Below the pieces are notes generated by a model. It was not told the DNA's origin. It did no database searches and worked only from the letters and a program-made list of their open reading frames with translations. This document shows, piece by piece, positions 56,862 to 64,000 of a stretch of 64,000 nt of DNA. Location of the stretch: positions 4,914,501 to 4,978,500 of the forward strand of contig NZ_LT670849.1 of assembly GCF_900142985.1 (NCBI RefSeq), written 5' to 3'. The stretch's first letter is position 1. Every line of letters begins with the position of its first letter. This DNA is from Bradyrhizobium erythrophlei (GTDB lineage Bacteria; Pseudomonadota; Alphaproteobacteria; Rhizobiales; Xanthobacteraceae). The position numbers and the translations under genes were made by a program.

Positions 56862-58562
56862 TCAGGCCGGGTGCCCGGCTTTTCCCGTCGCGTTGGTGTC
56901 GATGTCGGCCCGCTTCAGGAGATAGTCCAGTCCGCCGACGCGATACCAGCGATAGCCGTAGCCTTCCAGCAGCAGTCTATGATGGCCGCCATCATTGCTG
57001 CGGCTGTGGTCCTCGCTGAGCAGATTGACAAGCAATTTTCCGGCTTCACCGGGAAGGCCGACCCGGAACGAGATTTCGCGGGGTTGCTCATTCAGATTAT
57101 GAACGAACAACACCGAGTTGTTTCGCCAGTCGTAACGAACGATCAGAATCGCCGGATCGCGCGTCGTGATGACCTTGAAGTCGCCCCATCCAACCTCGGG
57201 GACTTCCTTGCGCATGCGGATGATGCGCTCGGTCCAGTTCAGCATCGAGTTGGCGTCGCGGCGTTGCTTGGCTGCGTTGACGTGTTCGTAGCCGTAGGGT
57301 CCCTCGTCGATCACGGGCAGGTTCGGCTTGCCGCCCTTGGTGAAGCCGCCCTGCGGCTCGGTCGACCACTGCATGGGGGTGCGCGCGCAATTGCGCTCGG
57401 GCAGGCTCAGATCGTCGCCCATCGCGATCTCGTCGCCGTAGCGGATCACCGGCGTGCCGGGCAGCGTGAACATCAGGCTGTAAGCGAGTTCAAGGCGGCG
57501 GCGGTCTCCGCCCAGCATCGGCGCCAAGCGCCGGCGGATGCCGCGGTCGTAGAGCTGCATGTCCTTGTCGGGTCCGAATGCGTCGAAAACCGCCTTCTGC
57601 TGCGGCTTCGTTAGTCGGCCGAGATCGAGCTCGTCATGGTTGCGCAGGAAGAGGCCCCATTGCGCCGAGGCGGGCCGTGGCCTGGTCGCCGCAAGCGCCT
57701 TCGCCAGCGGGCGGACGTCGGCCGCTGCAAGCGCATAGAAGAGATGCTGGTTGACCTGAAAATTGAACATCATGTGCATGCGACCGCCGTCGCGGCCAAA
57801 ATATTCCATGTCGGTCTTGGGCAGCACATTGGCTTCGGCGAGGATGATGGCGTCGCCTTCGCGCCATTGCAGGAATTCGCGAAAGGCGCGCAACATGTCG
57901 TATTGCTCGACCGACTTCTTCACCTTCGCCCCCTTGGTTGCGATCACGAAGGGCACCGCATCCATGCGGAAGCCGGAGACGCCGAGCTGAATCCAGAAGC
58001 CCATGATCTTGAGGATTTCCGCCTGCACCATCGGGTTCGACGTGTTGAGGTCGGGCTGGAAATCGTAGAAGCGGTGGAAGTACCAGGCGCCGGCTTCCTT
58101 GTCGTGCGTCCATGTCGATTTCTGAACACCGGGAAACACCATGCCCTTGCTGGCATTGGCGGGCTTTCGATCGGCCCAGACATACCAGTCGCGGTAGGGC
58201 GAATCCTTTGCGCTCCGTGCCGACTTGAACCAGGCATGTTCGTTCGAGGTGTGATTGACGACGAGGTCGATGATCAGGCGGATGCCGCGCTGCTTGCAGC
58301 CGTGGGTAAACTCGACAAAGTCGCCAAGCGTGCCATAGCGGGAATCGACGCCGTAATAATCGGAGATGTCGTAGCCGTCATCCTTGCAGGGAGAAGGCTG
58401 GAAGGGCATCAGCCAGATCGTGGTGATGCCAAGGCCTTGCAGGTAGTCGAGGCGGCGCAACAATCCCTTGAAGTCACCGATCCCGTCGCCGTTGGCGTCC
58501 ATGTAGGAGCCGACCGAGAGGCAATAGATGATGCTGTTCTTGTACCAGAGGTCGTCGATCAT
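56862..58562 (-). CDS. GH13 alpha-amylase family enzyme, trehalose-synthase-like
   Basis: A 566-aa GH13 enzyme: LIIDLVVNHTSNEHAWF (conserved region I), GFRMDAVP with nucleophile Asp201, ILAEAN with acid/base Glu243 and RNHDELD with Asp310, followed by a C-terminal beta domain (NSVLFVHNLNEQPREISFRV). The start DDLWYKNSIIYCLSVGSYMD and the overall order match trehalose synthase (maltose to trehalose) and its close relatives; the exact specificity, synthase or hydrolase, is not fixed by the motifs seen. No fused maltokinase domain. It stands alone on the minus strand. Confidence 0.85.
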   Translation of the reverse strand: MIDDLWYKNSIIYCLSVGSYMDANGDGIGDFKGLLRRLDYLQGLGITTIWLMPFQPSPCKDDGYDISDYYGVDSRYGTLGDFVEFTHGCKQRGIRLIIDLVVNHTSNEHAWFKSARSAKDSPYRDWYVWADRKPANASKGMVFPGVQKSTWTHDKEAGAWYFHRFYDFQPDLNTSNPMVQAEILKIMGFWIQLGVSGFRMDAVPFVIATKGAKVKKSVEQYDMLRAFREFLQWREGDAIILAEANVLPKTDMEYFGRDGGRMHMMFNFQVNQHLFYALAAADVRPLAKALAATRPRPASAQWGLFLRNHDELDLGRLTKPQQKAVFDAFGPDKDMQLYDRGIRRRLAPMLGGDRRRLELAYSLMFTLPGTPVIRYGDEIAMGDDLSLPERNCARTPMQWSTEPQGGFTKGGKPNLPVIDEGPYGYEHVNAAKQRRDANSMLNWTERIIRMRKEVPEVGWGDFKVITTRDPAILIVRYDWRNNSVLFVHNLNEQPREISFRVGLPGEAGKLLVNLLSEDHSRSNDGGHHRLLLEGYGYRWYRVGGLDYLLKRADIDTNATGKAGHPA

Positions 58563-58630
58563 CTGAAATCACTGCATGCGGATTGATGTGCAGCGATAAG
58601 CCAGAGGGACGGCTTCCGTTCCGCGGGGGC

Positions 58631-58870
58631 TCAATCGTCGTCAAGGTCCGTCAGCTGTCCCTGGCAGTCCACGACCCTGCCGTCCTGCATGATCGGCACG
58701 TAGATGCACGAGCGCCCTTTGGCGTCGATCAGCTTGATGGCCTGCGGCATCGTATCGGGATATTCGCCGCCATGATCCATGGTTTCAAAGCGAAGGCTCT
58801 TGCCGTCCAGTCTCGGATCTTGCGGCCTGCGCTCGGGCGCCAAAGGAGCGAACCGGCGAGTCAGTCTCAT
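58631..58870 (-). CDS. 79-aa protein of unknown function
   Basis: A small basic-then-acidic protein: MRLTRRFAPLAPERRPQDPR, SCIYVPIMQDGRVVDCQGQL and the tail LTDLDDD. Two cysteines may pair. It starts in an ATGA overlap with the stop of the upstream small membrane gene, so the two are coupled. Not recognised. Confidence 0.5.
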   Translation of the reverse strand: MRLTRRFAPLAPERRPQDPRLDGKSLRFETMDHGGEYPDTMPQAIKLIDAKGRSCIYVPIMQDGRVVDCQGQLTDLDDD

Positions 58871-59091
58871 GGCAGGCGAGCTTGCTGCAATTGAGGGGTC
58901 GGCCAGCGGGACAGTCTGAGATCGGTTCGAAGCTCCAGACCTTCTCCGCTCACGCTTCGCGCCGTCCGGACTGTGGGATTGCTGGCGGCTTTCACGGCTC
59001 GGCTTTCGATATAGAGCTGCGCCGCGATCAGCATCCCCGCCGCAAAGACAAGGGTGGCCATGGCGCTGGCCAGTTGGGACATCTCGTTCAT
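58867..59091 (-). CDS. 74-aa membrane-anchored small protein
   Basis: ATG 59091 opens a protein with one hydrophobic segment (ASAMATLVFAAGMLIAAQLY) and a polar rest with SVSGEGLELRTDLRLSRW. Its stop overlaps the start of the 79-aa gene by ATGA. The coupling supports both small genes being real. It is divergent from the L,D-transpeptidase gene. Confidence 0.5.
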   Translation of the reverse strand: MNEMSQLASAMATLVFAAGMLIAAQLYIESRAVKAASNPTVRTARSVSGEGLELRTDLRLSRWPTPQLQQARLP

Positions 59092-59294
59092 GTACTCAGC
59101 CTCTTTACGCTAGCCCTTCTCGTTTCGGCCCAACTCGGAGCCGCAAGCGATGTTCCGCGAAATTGCCGAATCTTCCCGGTGAGAGGCACCGCTGCGACGG
59201 CCTGTCGCGGTCGAGCCCTTAAGCTTCAGGTCCGAGGAACGCGTAGGCGCCGCGCTTGTTTCACCTTTGCGGGCAGCGGTTGGAGGCAACGGAT

Positions 59295-60281
59295 GTGGCC
59301 GGGAAAACGAAGCAAATCTACGTAGCGTTGACGGTCGCCGTGATGACGACTGCTGCGTTTGGCGCCGAGATGGGGCCGGAGGCGATTAACAGCGCTGCGC
59401 CGGCTGGCAAGACCATTCCGAACGACAAGCCAACTCCGTTCGTGGTCAGGCTCGAGGTTCTGCTGGACCGCGCACATTTCTCGCCGGGAGAGATCGACGG
59501 CAAATTCGGACAGAACGCAAGGAAGGCTCTCCGCGCCTACGCAGAGGCTCAACGACTACCGAGTTCTGACGCCGTGACCGAGGATGTCTGGAAACGGCTT
59601 CAGGCCGACGATCGGCAGACGACCGTGAACTACACGCTCACCGAAAAAGATGTCGCCGGTCCCTTCCTTCGCAGGCTGCCGTCGAAAATGGAGGCGATGA
59701 AGGACATTCCGCACCTGAGTTTTGCGAGCGCGCGGGAAGGGCTGGCGGAAAAGTTTCACATGAGCGAGCAGTTGCTTTCGATGCTCAATCCCAGGCAGCA
59801 TTTCGATCGCGTGGGCGATACTATCGTCGTCGTCGACACAACTCGCGACTCGGCTTCGCTGAAGGCGGAGCGGGTGGAAGTCAACAAAAGCGGGCAAACC
59901 GTGAAGCTTTTCGACAAGTCGAACGCGCTGATCGGATTTTTCCCGGCGACCGTCGGCAGCGAAGAGAAGCCGTCCCCGACCGGCACCTTGAGGGTGACCG
60001 AAATCGATCGTAACCCCACCTACCGCTATAATCCCGATTATCATTTCAAGGGCGTGCATACCCGCAAACCCTTCACCATCAAGCCAGGTCCCAACAACCC
60101 TGTCGGCACGGTCTGGATCAACCTCTCTGCTGATGGCTATGGCATCCATGGCACGCCGTCACCGGGTGATGTCTCCAAGGCAGAATCTCACGGCTGTGTG
60201 CGTCTGACGAACTGGGACGCCGAAACGGTTGCAGACAGCGTCGCGAAAGGCACGAGAGTGACGTTTGTCGACGAGCCATGA
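59295..60281 (+). CDS. L,D-transpeptidase (YkuD) with peptidoglycan-binding domain
   Basis: A 328-aa exported protein. GTG 59295 follows GGAGG with 8-base spacing and starts a signal peptide (IYVALTVAVMTTAAFGAE). A PG_binding_1-like domain follows (LLDRAHFSPGEIDGKFGQNA, KALRAYAEAQRL). The YkuD catalytic domain is at residues about 195-328: YGIHGTPSPGDVSKAESHGC with Cys301 in SHGCVRL. It makes 3-3 cross-links or attaches proteins to the wall. The RVE-rich middle (SLKAERVEVNKSGQTVKLFD) is the usual start of the YkuD fold. Confidence 0.87.
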   Translation: MAGKTKQIYVALTVAVMTTAAFGAEMGPEAINSAAPAGKTIPNDKPTPFVVRLEVLLDRAHFSPGEIDGKFGQNARKALRAYAEAQRLPSSDAVTEDVWKRLQADDRQTTVNYTLTEKDVAGPFLRRLPSKMEAMKDIPHLSFASAREGLAEKFHMSEQLLSMLNPRQHFDRVGDTIVVVDTTRDSASLKAERVEVNKSGQTVKLFDKSNALIGFFPATVGSEEKPSPTGTLRVTEIDRNPTYRYNPDYHFKGVHTRKPFTIKPGPNNPVGTVWINLSADGYGIHGTPSPGDVSKAESHGCVRLTNWDAETVADSVAKGTRVTFVDEP

Positions 60282-60297
60282 TGATGCGGCTTTCGGC

Positions 60298-61791
60298 CTA
60301 CGCGACAGCCAGGTTGCCGAGCAGTGCGCCAATGTCGCTCGCCTGATCGATCGCCCAGAGCGATTTCAAATTTGCTTCGGTCTGCGCCTTTGGCCAATGC
60401 GCGCCGACATTGCCGCGGAATTTCCGCTCGACGTCGGCCCTTGTCATCGGTCTGGCCGCAAAGCCCGGCGCGTGATCGACCTCGCGCGTGATCGTCTTAC
60501 CGCTGGCCAGGGTCGCGGTGATGCGCGTCGGCACCGCGCCGCCGGTGCGTGCCGTCAGTGCAGGGTCCTCGGTAACTTTGATCTTCTGCATGAAGGCGAG
60601 AATTTTTGGATCGCGGAATTTGGCTTCCGCAAAACTTTCGGGCGTGATGTCGCCGTCGAGCATGGCGCGTGCGATCATGTAGGGCAGGCTGTGGTCGGCG
60701 GTTTCCCGCGTCTTGGGGTCCCATTTCTCCGGCTCGCTGCCGGTTCTCTGATAACCGCTGCGCGTGGTCGCGACGTCGATTCCCGTGATCTGGTCGAGTG
60801 CGCCGATTTCCTTGGCGGCTTCGATCGCCGCGACGATCGCCGTCTGGGTGTAGATCACGGCCGGATAGGGTTTCAGGATGCAGTCGTTCATCCGGAACGG
60901 CTTGTCGCGTCCGCCGAAGCTTGCGACGTCGATGTCGGCTGCGCCAGTCACCTGCTGGAACAGGCCGGCCTTGCCTTCGAAGATCGGCGCGGGGCCGGTC
61001 AGGCCGGCGCGCGCCAGCCTGGTTGCGAACACGGCATTGCGGCCGGCTTCAGCCACCGCGACGCCTTTCCACTCCGAGAGGTCGCCGGCGCGCGTCAGTC
61101 CGAGCGGAATGTGATCGTTGATGGCAAGCCCGACGGCGTGTGTCAGTTGTTCGCCCGTGAGCTTCATCAGCCGCCCGGTCGCGAGCGCCACGGCGGGCAG
61201 GCCAAAAATCGGCGGGTCCCAGCCGCGCGCGGAGATGTCGAACGCATCGGTGAGCCGGCAATTCACCTCATAGCCGATGACGATCACCGTGATCAGCTCC
61301 TGCGCGCTGGCGTGTTCGACTTCCGCGACCGCAAGGCACGGCGCGATGTTGTCGCTCGGATGTACCGCAAAAGTCTTGCCGGCATAGGTATCGTTGAAGT
61401 CGAGATAGCGGATGGCGGCGCCATTGGCAAAGGCCGCAAGCTCGGCCGTGGTACGGCTGGCGGTGCCGATGACGGTGGAAGGTCCGGAGACCGGCAGCGC
61501 GATCTCGCGGCAGATGCGCACGGCGCCCTCGTTCAGCGCGGCGATGCCGCAGCCCAGTGAATCGATCAGGTGAATCCTGACCCGCTCGATCGTCGCAGAA
61601 TCGAGGTCCTCGTAGCGCAGGCCAAGCGCATAGTCGGCGAGCCGCCGGGCGAGGGGAGGCGCGCCATTTGCTGCCGGAATAGTGGCGGCTTCCGCGTGTT
61701 GCGACGCGAGGATCGCCGGCATCGTCACGGCGAACGGAAGCGCGGTCGCGCCGGCGCCAAGATGCAGGACTCTGCGGCGGGTCAGCTTCAT
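60298..61791 (-). CDS. MmgE/PrpD family protein with Tat-type signal
   Basis: A 497-aa protein. The first 40 residues have a twin-arginine signal (KLTRRRVLHLGAGATALPFA), unusual for this family, whose members such as 2-methylcitrate dehydratase are cytoplasmic. The body has LIDSLGCGIAALNEGAVRIC, FANGAAIRYLDFNDTYAGKT, HPSDNIAPCLAVAEVEHASA and GKAGLFQQVTG, typical of MmgE/PrpD dehydratases and isomerases. The start at 61791 is set by GGGGGAGG. Divergent from the MarR gene at 61987. Substrate unknown. Confidence 0.82.
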   Translation of the reverse strand: MKLTRRRVLHLGAGATALPFAVTMPAILASQHAEAATIPAANGAPPLARRLADYALGLRYEDLDSATIERVRIHLIDSLGCGIAALNEGAVRICREIALPVSGPSTVIGTASRTTAELAAFANGAAIRYLDFNDTYAGKTFAVHPSDNIAPCLAVAEVEHASAQELITVIVIGYEVNCRLTDAFDISARGWDPPIFGLPAVALATGRLMKLTGEQLTHAVGLAINDHIPLGLTRAGDLSEWKGVAVAEAGRNAVFATRLARAGLTGPAPIFEGKAGLFQQVTGAADIDVASFGGRDKPFRMNDCILKPYPAVIYTQTAIVAAIEAAKEIGALDQITGIDVATTRSGYQRTGSEPEKWDPKTRETADHSLPYMIARAMLDGDITPESFAEAKFRDPKILAFMQKIKVTEDPALTARTGGAVPTRITATLASGKTITREVDHAPGFAARPMTRADVERKFRGNVGAHWPKAQTEANLKSLWAIDQASDIGALLGNLAVA

Positions 61792-61986
61792 GTGTTCCTC
61801 CCCCGAAAGATGTGACGAACCTTGTTTTGCGGCCGATTGAAACACGCTCGCGGAGGCAAGCCAACCTGGCGGTCGGATTCTAGCATTCGCATCCCATGCG
61901 CAGCCGCGACTTTTACGAATGTCAAATCCGCTCCACCGAGCGGCCGCTCTGCTGGAATCGTTCCGCCGAACATGCTTTGCTGTCGC

Positions 61987-62421
61987 ATGACCGAGCCGAC
62001 CCAAGAGCAAGTCGACCAGCTGACGCGCGCTTTCGAGCTGTTCACGCGCCGCTTCAAGGTGGCGGAGGCGGCGGCCGCGGCCGACAATGCGCTCAACGCG
62101 CTGGACGCCCAGACGCTGGTGTTCATCGGCGACAATCCCGGTTGCGGCATCGGCGATGTCGCGCGTTATCTCAACGTTGCGATGACGACGATGTCATCCG
62201 CCATCGACCGGCTGGTGCGGAAAGATCTGGTCGAGCGCGGGCGGCCCGAGGAAGATCGCCGTTCGGCGGCGCTGACCGCAACCGGCGCGGGACGGCAGGC
62301 GATCGAGGATCACATCGCGGCCTATCGCGAAGCCTGCCGCATGATGCTGCGTTCGCTCGATCCAAAGGAACAACGCGAACTGATCCGGCTGACGGAAAAG
62401 ATCTCCAGATCGGGGTCTTGA
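61987..62421 (+). CDS. MarR family transcriptional regulator
   Basis: A 144-aa regulator with the MarR winged helix: CGIGDVARYLNVAMTTMSSA, IDRLVRKDLVERGRPEEDRR and SAALTATGAGRQAIEDH. It likely senses an aromatic or aldehyde ligand and controls the molybdenum hydroxylase operon 75 bases downstream, the divergent MmgE/PrpD gene, or both. ATG 61987 (MTEPTQEQVD) is used; a slightly longer start at 61972 is possible. Confidence 0.85.
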   Translation: MTEPTQEQVDQLTRAFELFTRRFKVAEAAAAADNALNALDAQTLVFIGDNPGCGIGDVARYLNVAMTTMSSAIDRLVRKDLVERGRPEEDRRSAALTATGAGRQAIEDHIAAYREACRMMLRSLDPKEQRELIRLTEKISRSGS

Positions 62422-62496
62422 ATACTACGAAGTTCGTACTATCCTGAAAGTCCTCCCCGGCTCGCTATCCAAGCGGCCTTGCGAATGGAGGTGCCG

Positions 62497-63006
62497 ATGG
62501 CGATCGTCATCAATGGGACAGAATATCCATGCCCTGACGATGTCAGGGTTTCGCTGCTCGATCTCCTGCGCGAGCGGATCGGACTGACCGGTACCAAGCT
62601 CGGCTGCAATCAGGGCGGTTGCGGTGCATGCACCGTCATCGTCGATGGCGCGCGGGTGCTGTCGTGCCTGACGCTCGCGGTGCAGGCTGACGGGCGCGAG
62701 GTGCAAACCATCGAGGGCATGGCCGCCGCGGACGGCGGGCTTCATCCGCTTCAGGAAGCTTTCATCGAGCATGAGGGATTTCAGTGCGGCTACTGCACGC
62801 CGGGCCAGATCTGCTCGGCGATTGCCATGGTCGCGGAATTTCGCCGCGGCGACCCCAGCTACGTGACGTCCGATCTCGCGAGCGGGCCTGACGGCGTGAC
62901 GCGCCAGGAAATCCGCGAACGCATGAGCGGCAACCTGTGCCGGTGCGGTGCGCATAACGGGATTGTTGAAGCGATCGAAGAGATGCTGGCGGGAGGCGTG
63001 GCATGA
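62497..63006 (+). CDS. [2Fe-2S] subunit of a molybdenum hydroxylase (PaoA/XDH small subunit type)
   Basis: A 169-aa protein with two 2Fe-2S domains: plant-type ferredoxin fold with GCNQGGCGACTVIVDG (Cys37, 42, 45) and LSCL (Cys57), and a helical domain with CGYCTPGQIC (Cys97, 100) and LCRCGAHNGI. No Tat signal is present, unlike E. coli PaoA, so this enzyme should be cytoplasmic. GGAGGTG precedes ATG 62497. First gene of an operon with the FAD and molybdenum subunits; the next gene overlaps it. Confidence 0.9.
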   Translation: MAIVINGTEYPCPDDVRVSLLDLLRERIGLTGTKLGCNQGGCGACTVIVDGARVLSCLTLAVQADGREVQTIEGMAAADGGLHPLQEAFIEHEGFQCGYCTPGQICSAIAMVAEFRRGDPSYVTSDLASGPDGVTRQEIRERMSGNLCRCGAHNGIVEAIEEMLAGGVA

Positions 63007-63989
63007 GGCCGTTCGAGTATCGGCGCGCCGCCGAACCCGCTGAAGCCCTTTCCATCACAGGCGCCGAGCCGGCACGCTATCTCGGCGGCGGCACCAATCT
63101 GGTCGACCTGATGCGGCAGAACATCGAGGCGCCGGCTGCGCTGATCGACGTATCGCGTTTGCCGGGCACGATCGAAGATACACCGAATGGCGGCCTGATG
63201 ATCAGCGCGGCGGTTCGCAACAGCGAGCTTGCGGCGCATCCGGCCGTGCGCACGCGGTTTCCGATGCTGTCGCGCGCGGTTCTGGCGGGCGCATCCGCAC
63301 AGATCCGCAACATGGCAACCGTCGGCGGCAACATCCTGCAGCGAACACGCTGCCCTTATTTCTACGACGCGTCAGGCGCGCGCTGTAACAAGCGCGAGCC
63401 AGGCACCGGCTGCGACGCCATCGAGGGCTTCAACCGCTACCATGCGATTTTCGGCGCGTCCGAGCATTGTATCGCGACGCATCCATCCGACATGTGCGTG
63501 GCGCTTGCCGCGCTCGGCGCGACGGTGCATCTCGCCGGTTCGGCCGGCGCGCGCAGCGTGCCGCTGCTCGATTTCCACCGGCTGCCGGGCGACCATCCGG
63601 AAATCGAGACGGTGTTGCGGCCGGGCGAACTGATCACGGCGATCGAACTCACTGCCAGCTCCGCGGCCGCCAATTCAGTCTACCGGAAAGTCCGCGACCG
63701 TTCGAGTTACGCGTTTGCGCTGGTCTCGGTCGCCGCGGGGGTCGAAGTCGCCGGCGGGAAAATCGAGGACGTGCGGATTGCGCTCGGCGGTGTCGCGCCA
63801 AAGCCGTGGCGCGCCACCAAGGCCGAGGAATTGTTGCGCGGGCAGGCGCCTGCGAAAGCGCGCTTCCTTGCCGCGGCCGACGCCGAACTTGCCGCGGCCA
63901 AAACTTTCGAGGGCAACGCCTTCAAGGTCGAACTCGTCAGACGAACCATCGCCGCCGTGCTCGGCGAACTCACGGGAGTGGACGCATGA
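63003..63989 (+). CDS. FAD and [4Fe-4S] subunit of a molybdenum hydroxylase (PaoB-like)
   Basis: A 328-aa FAD-binding subunit: RYLGGGTNLVDLMRQNIEAP and ATVGGNILQRTRCPYFYDAS with the FAD loops, then a cysteine-rich insertion with Cys117, 128, 137, 156 and 165 (RCNKREPGTGCDAIEGFNRY, SEHCIATHPSDMC). This insertion is the PaoB/YagS-type feature that holds an extra 4Fe-4S cluster, so the complex is closer to aldehyde oxidoreductases than to xanthine dehydrogenase. It starts within the stop of the small subunit gene. Confidence 0.88.
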   Translation: MRPFEYRRAAEPAEALSITGAEPARYLGGGTNLVDLMRQNIEAPAALIDVSRLPGTIEDTPNGGLMISAAVRNSELAAHPAVRTRFPMLSRAVLAGASAQIRNMATVGGNILQRTRCPYFYDASGARCNKREPGTGCDAIEGFNRYHAIFGASEHCIATHPSDMCVALAALGATVHLAGSAGARSVPLLDFHRLPGDHPEIETVLRPGELITAIELTASSAAANSVYRKVRDRSSYAFALVSVAAGVEVAGGKIEDVRIALGGVAPKPWRATKAEELLRGQAPAKARFLAAADAELAAAKTFEGNAFKVELVRRTIAAVLGELTGVDA

Positions 63990-64000
63990 GCAAGCTGCAA
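63986..64000 (+). CDS. start of the probable molybdenum subunit gene, cut by the window end
   Basis: ATG overlaps the stop of the FAD subunit gene (ATGA), and five codons (MSKLQ) are visible before the window ends. By the fixed order of such operons the gene should encode the large molybdopterin-binding subunit. The sequence itself is too short to show this. Confidence 0.5.

Noticed and set aside
56866..56883. Terminator GCCGGG-TG-CCCGGC-TTTT after the 146-aa membrane gene
   Set aside because: The loop would have only two bases and the stem lies inside the end of the convergent GH13 gene, so support is too weak to list as a feature.
1..64000. tRNA, rRNA, CRISPR arrays and insertion sequence transposases
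   Set aside because: No cloverleaf-like sequence, rRNA segment, regularly spaced repeat array or transposase motif was found on reading both strands; a covariance-model search was not possible here.

Overview
The window looks like chromosome of a high-GC alphaproteobacterium, most likely Bradyrhizobium or a close relative in the Nitrobacteraceae. This rests on family recognition: GcrA-type regulator, RMD1 and SPW small-protein families, many orphan periplasmic binding proteins, three ACS-type MFS carriers, and scattered intergenic hairpin repeats (CCTCATCCT...AGGATGAGG, GTCATTCCGGGGCG...CGCCCCGGAATGAC, CCTCTCCCCTTGT...ACAAGGGGAGAGG). No tRNA, rRNA, CRISPR array, transposase or integrase was seen.

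Layout. 1-3.9 kb: the end of an SRPBCC protein, an MFS carrier and a large exported protein closed by a clear terminator. 4.0-11.2 kb: a frameshifted VOC gene, then a catabolic island around an IclR regulator: an MFS, a dihydroorotate-dehydrogenase-like flavoprotein and a DUF6282 hydrolase-like protein on the minus strand, and a bicupin and a second MFS divergently on the plus strand. 11.3-14.4 kb: a compact phage-type control module (self-cleaving S24/CI repressor, GcrA-like protein, 57-aa protein, YdaU/DUF1376 protein, DUF6456-like protein, and a separate 91-aa gene) with two pairs of matching 19-bp palindromic operators, both pairs at the same 31-bp spacing. 14.7-30.5 kb: mixed housekeeping and exported proteins, including an orphan Flp pilin started by TTG, a DUF2235 lipase-like protein, a serine hydrolase, an SDR/LysR divergent pair, a secreted haem protein, a Tlde1/DUF2778-type protein and a 3-hydroxybutyrate-oligomer hydrolase gene broken by a large internal deletion.

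30.6-42 kb: a MocR regulator divergent from an EamA exporter, an acetolactate-synthase-type TPP enzyme followed by a 68-bp remnant of a second EamA gene, a porin, two orphan solute-binding proteins (ABC family 5 and Bug/TTT) and a large periplasmic protein with a carboxypeptidase-like regulatory domain and one haem motif. 42.1-46.7 kb: tex, two long adjacent hairpin elements, a YegD-like Hsp70 and an exported small protein.

46.7-55.6 kb: a second catabolic island. A FadR-type GntR regulator faces a perfect 8-bp inverted repeat placed just before a UbiD-type decarboxylase; then come a complete NitT/TauT-type ABC importer, two cupins, and a gluconate-dehydrogenase-like three-subunit set (Tat-exported subunit 3, GMC flavoprotein, cytochrome c). 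The parts suggest import and decarboxylation of an aromatic or unsaturated acid, plus periplasmic oxidation of a sugar or alcohol. 55.7-64 kb: exported and membrane proteins, a trehalose-synthase-like GH13 enzyme, an L,D-transpeptidase, a Tat-exported MmgE/PrpD protein, and a MarR regulator ahead of a PaoABC-like molybdenum hydroxylase operon that runs off the end.

Most starts were chosen by Shine-Dalgarno spacing and signal peptides; functions are family-level assignments from reading the protein, without database searches.
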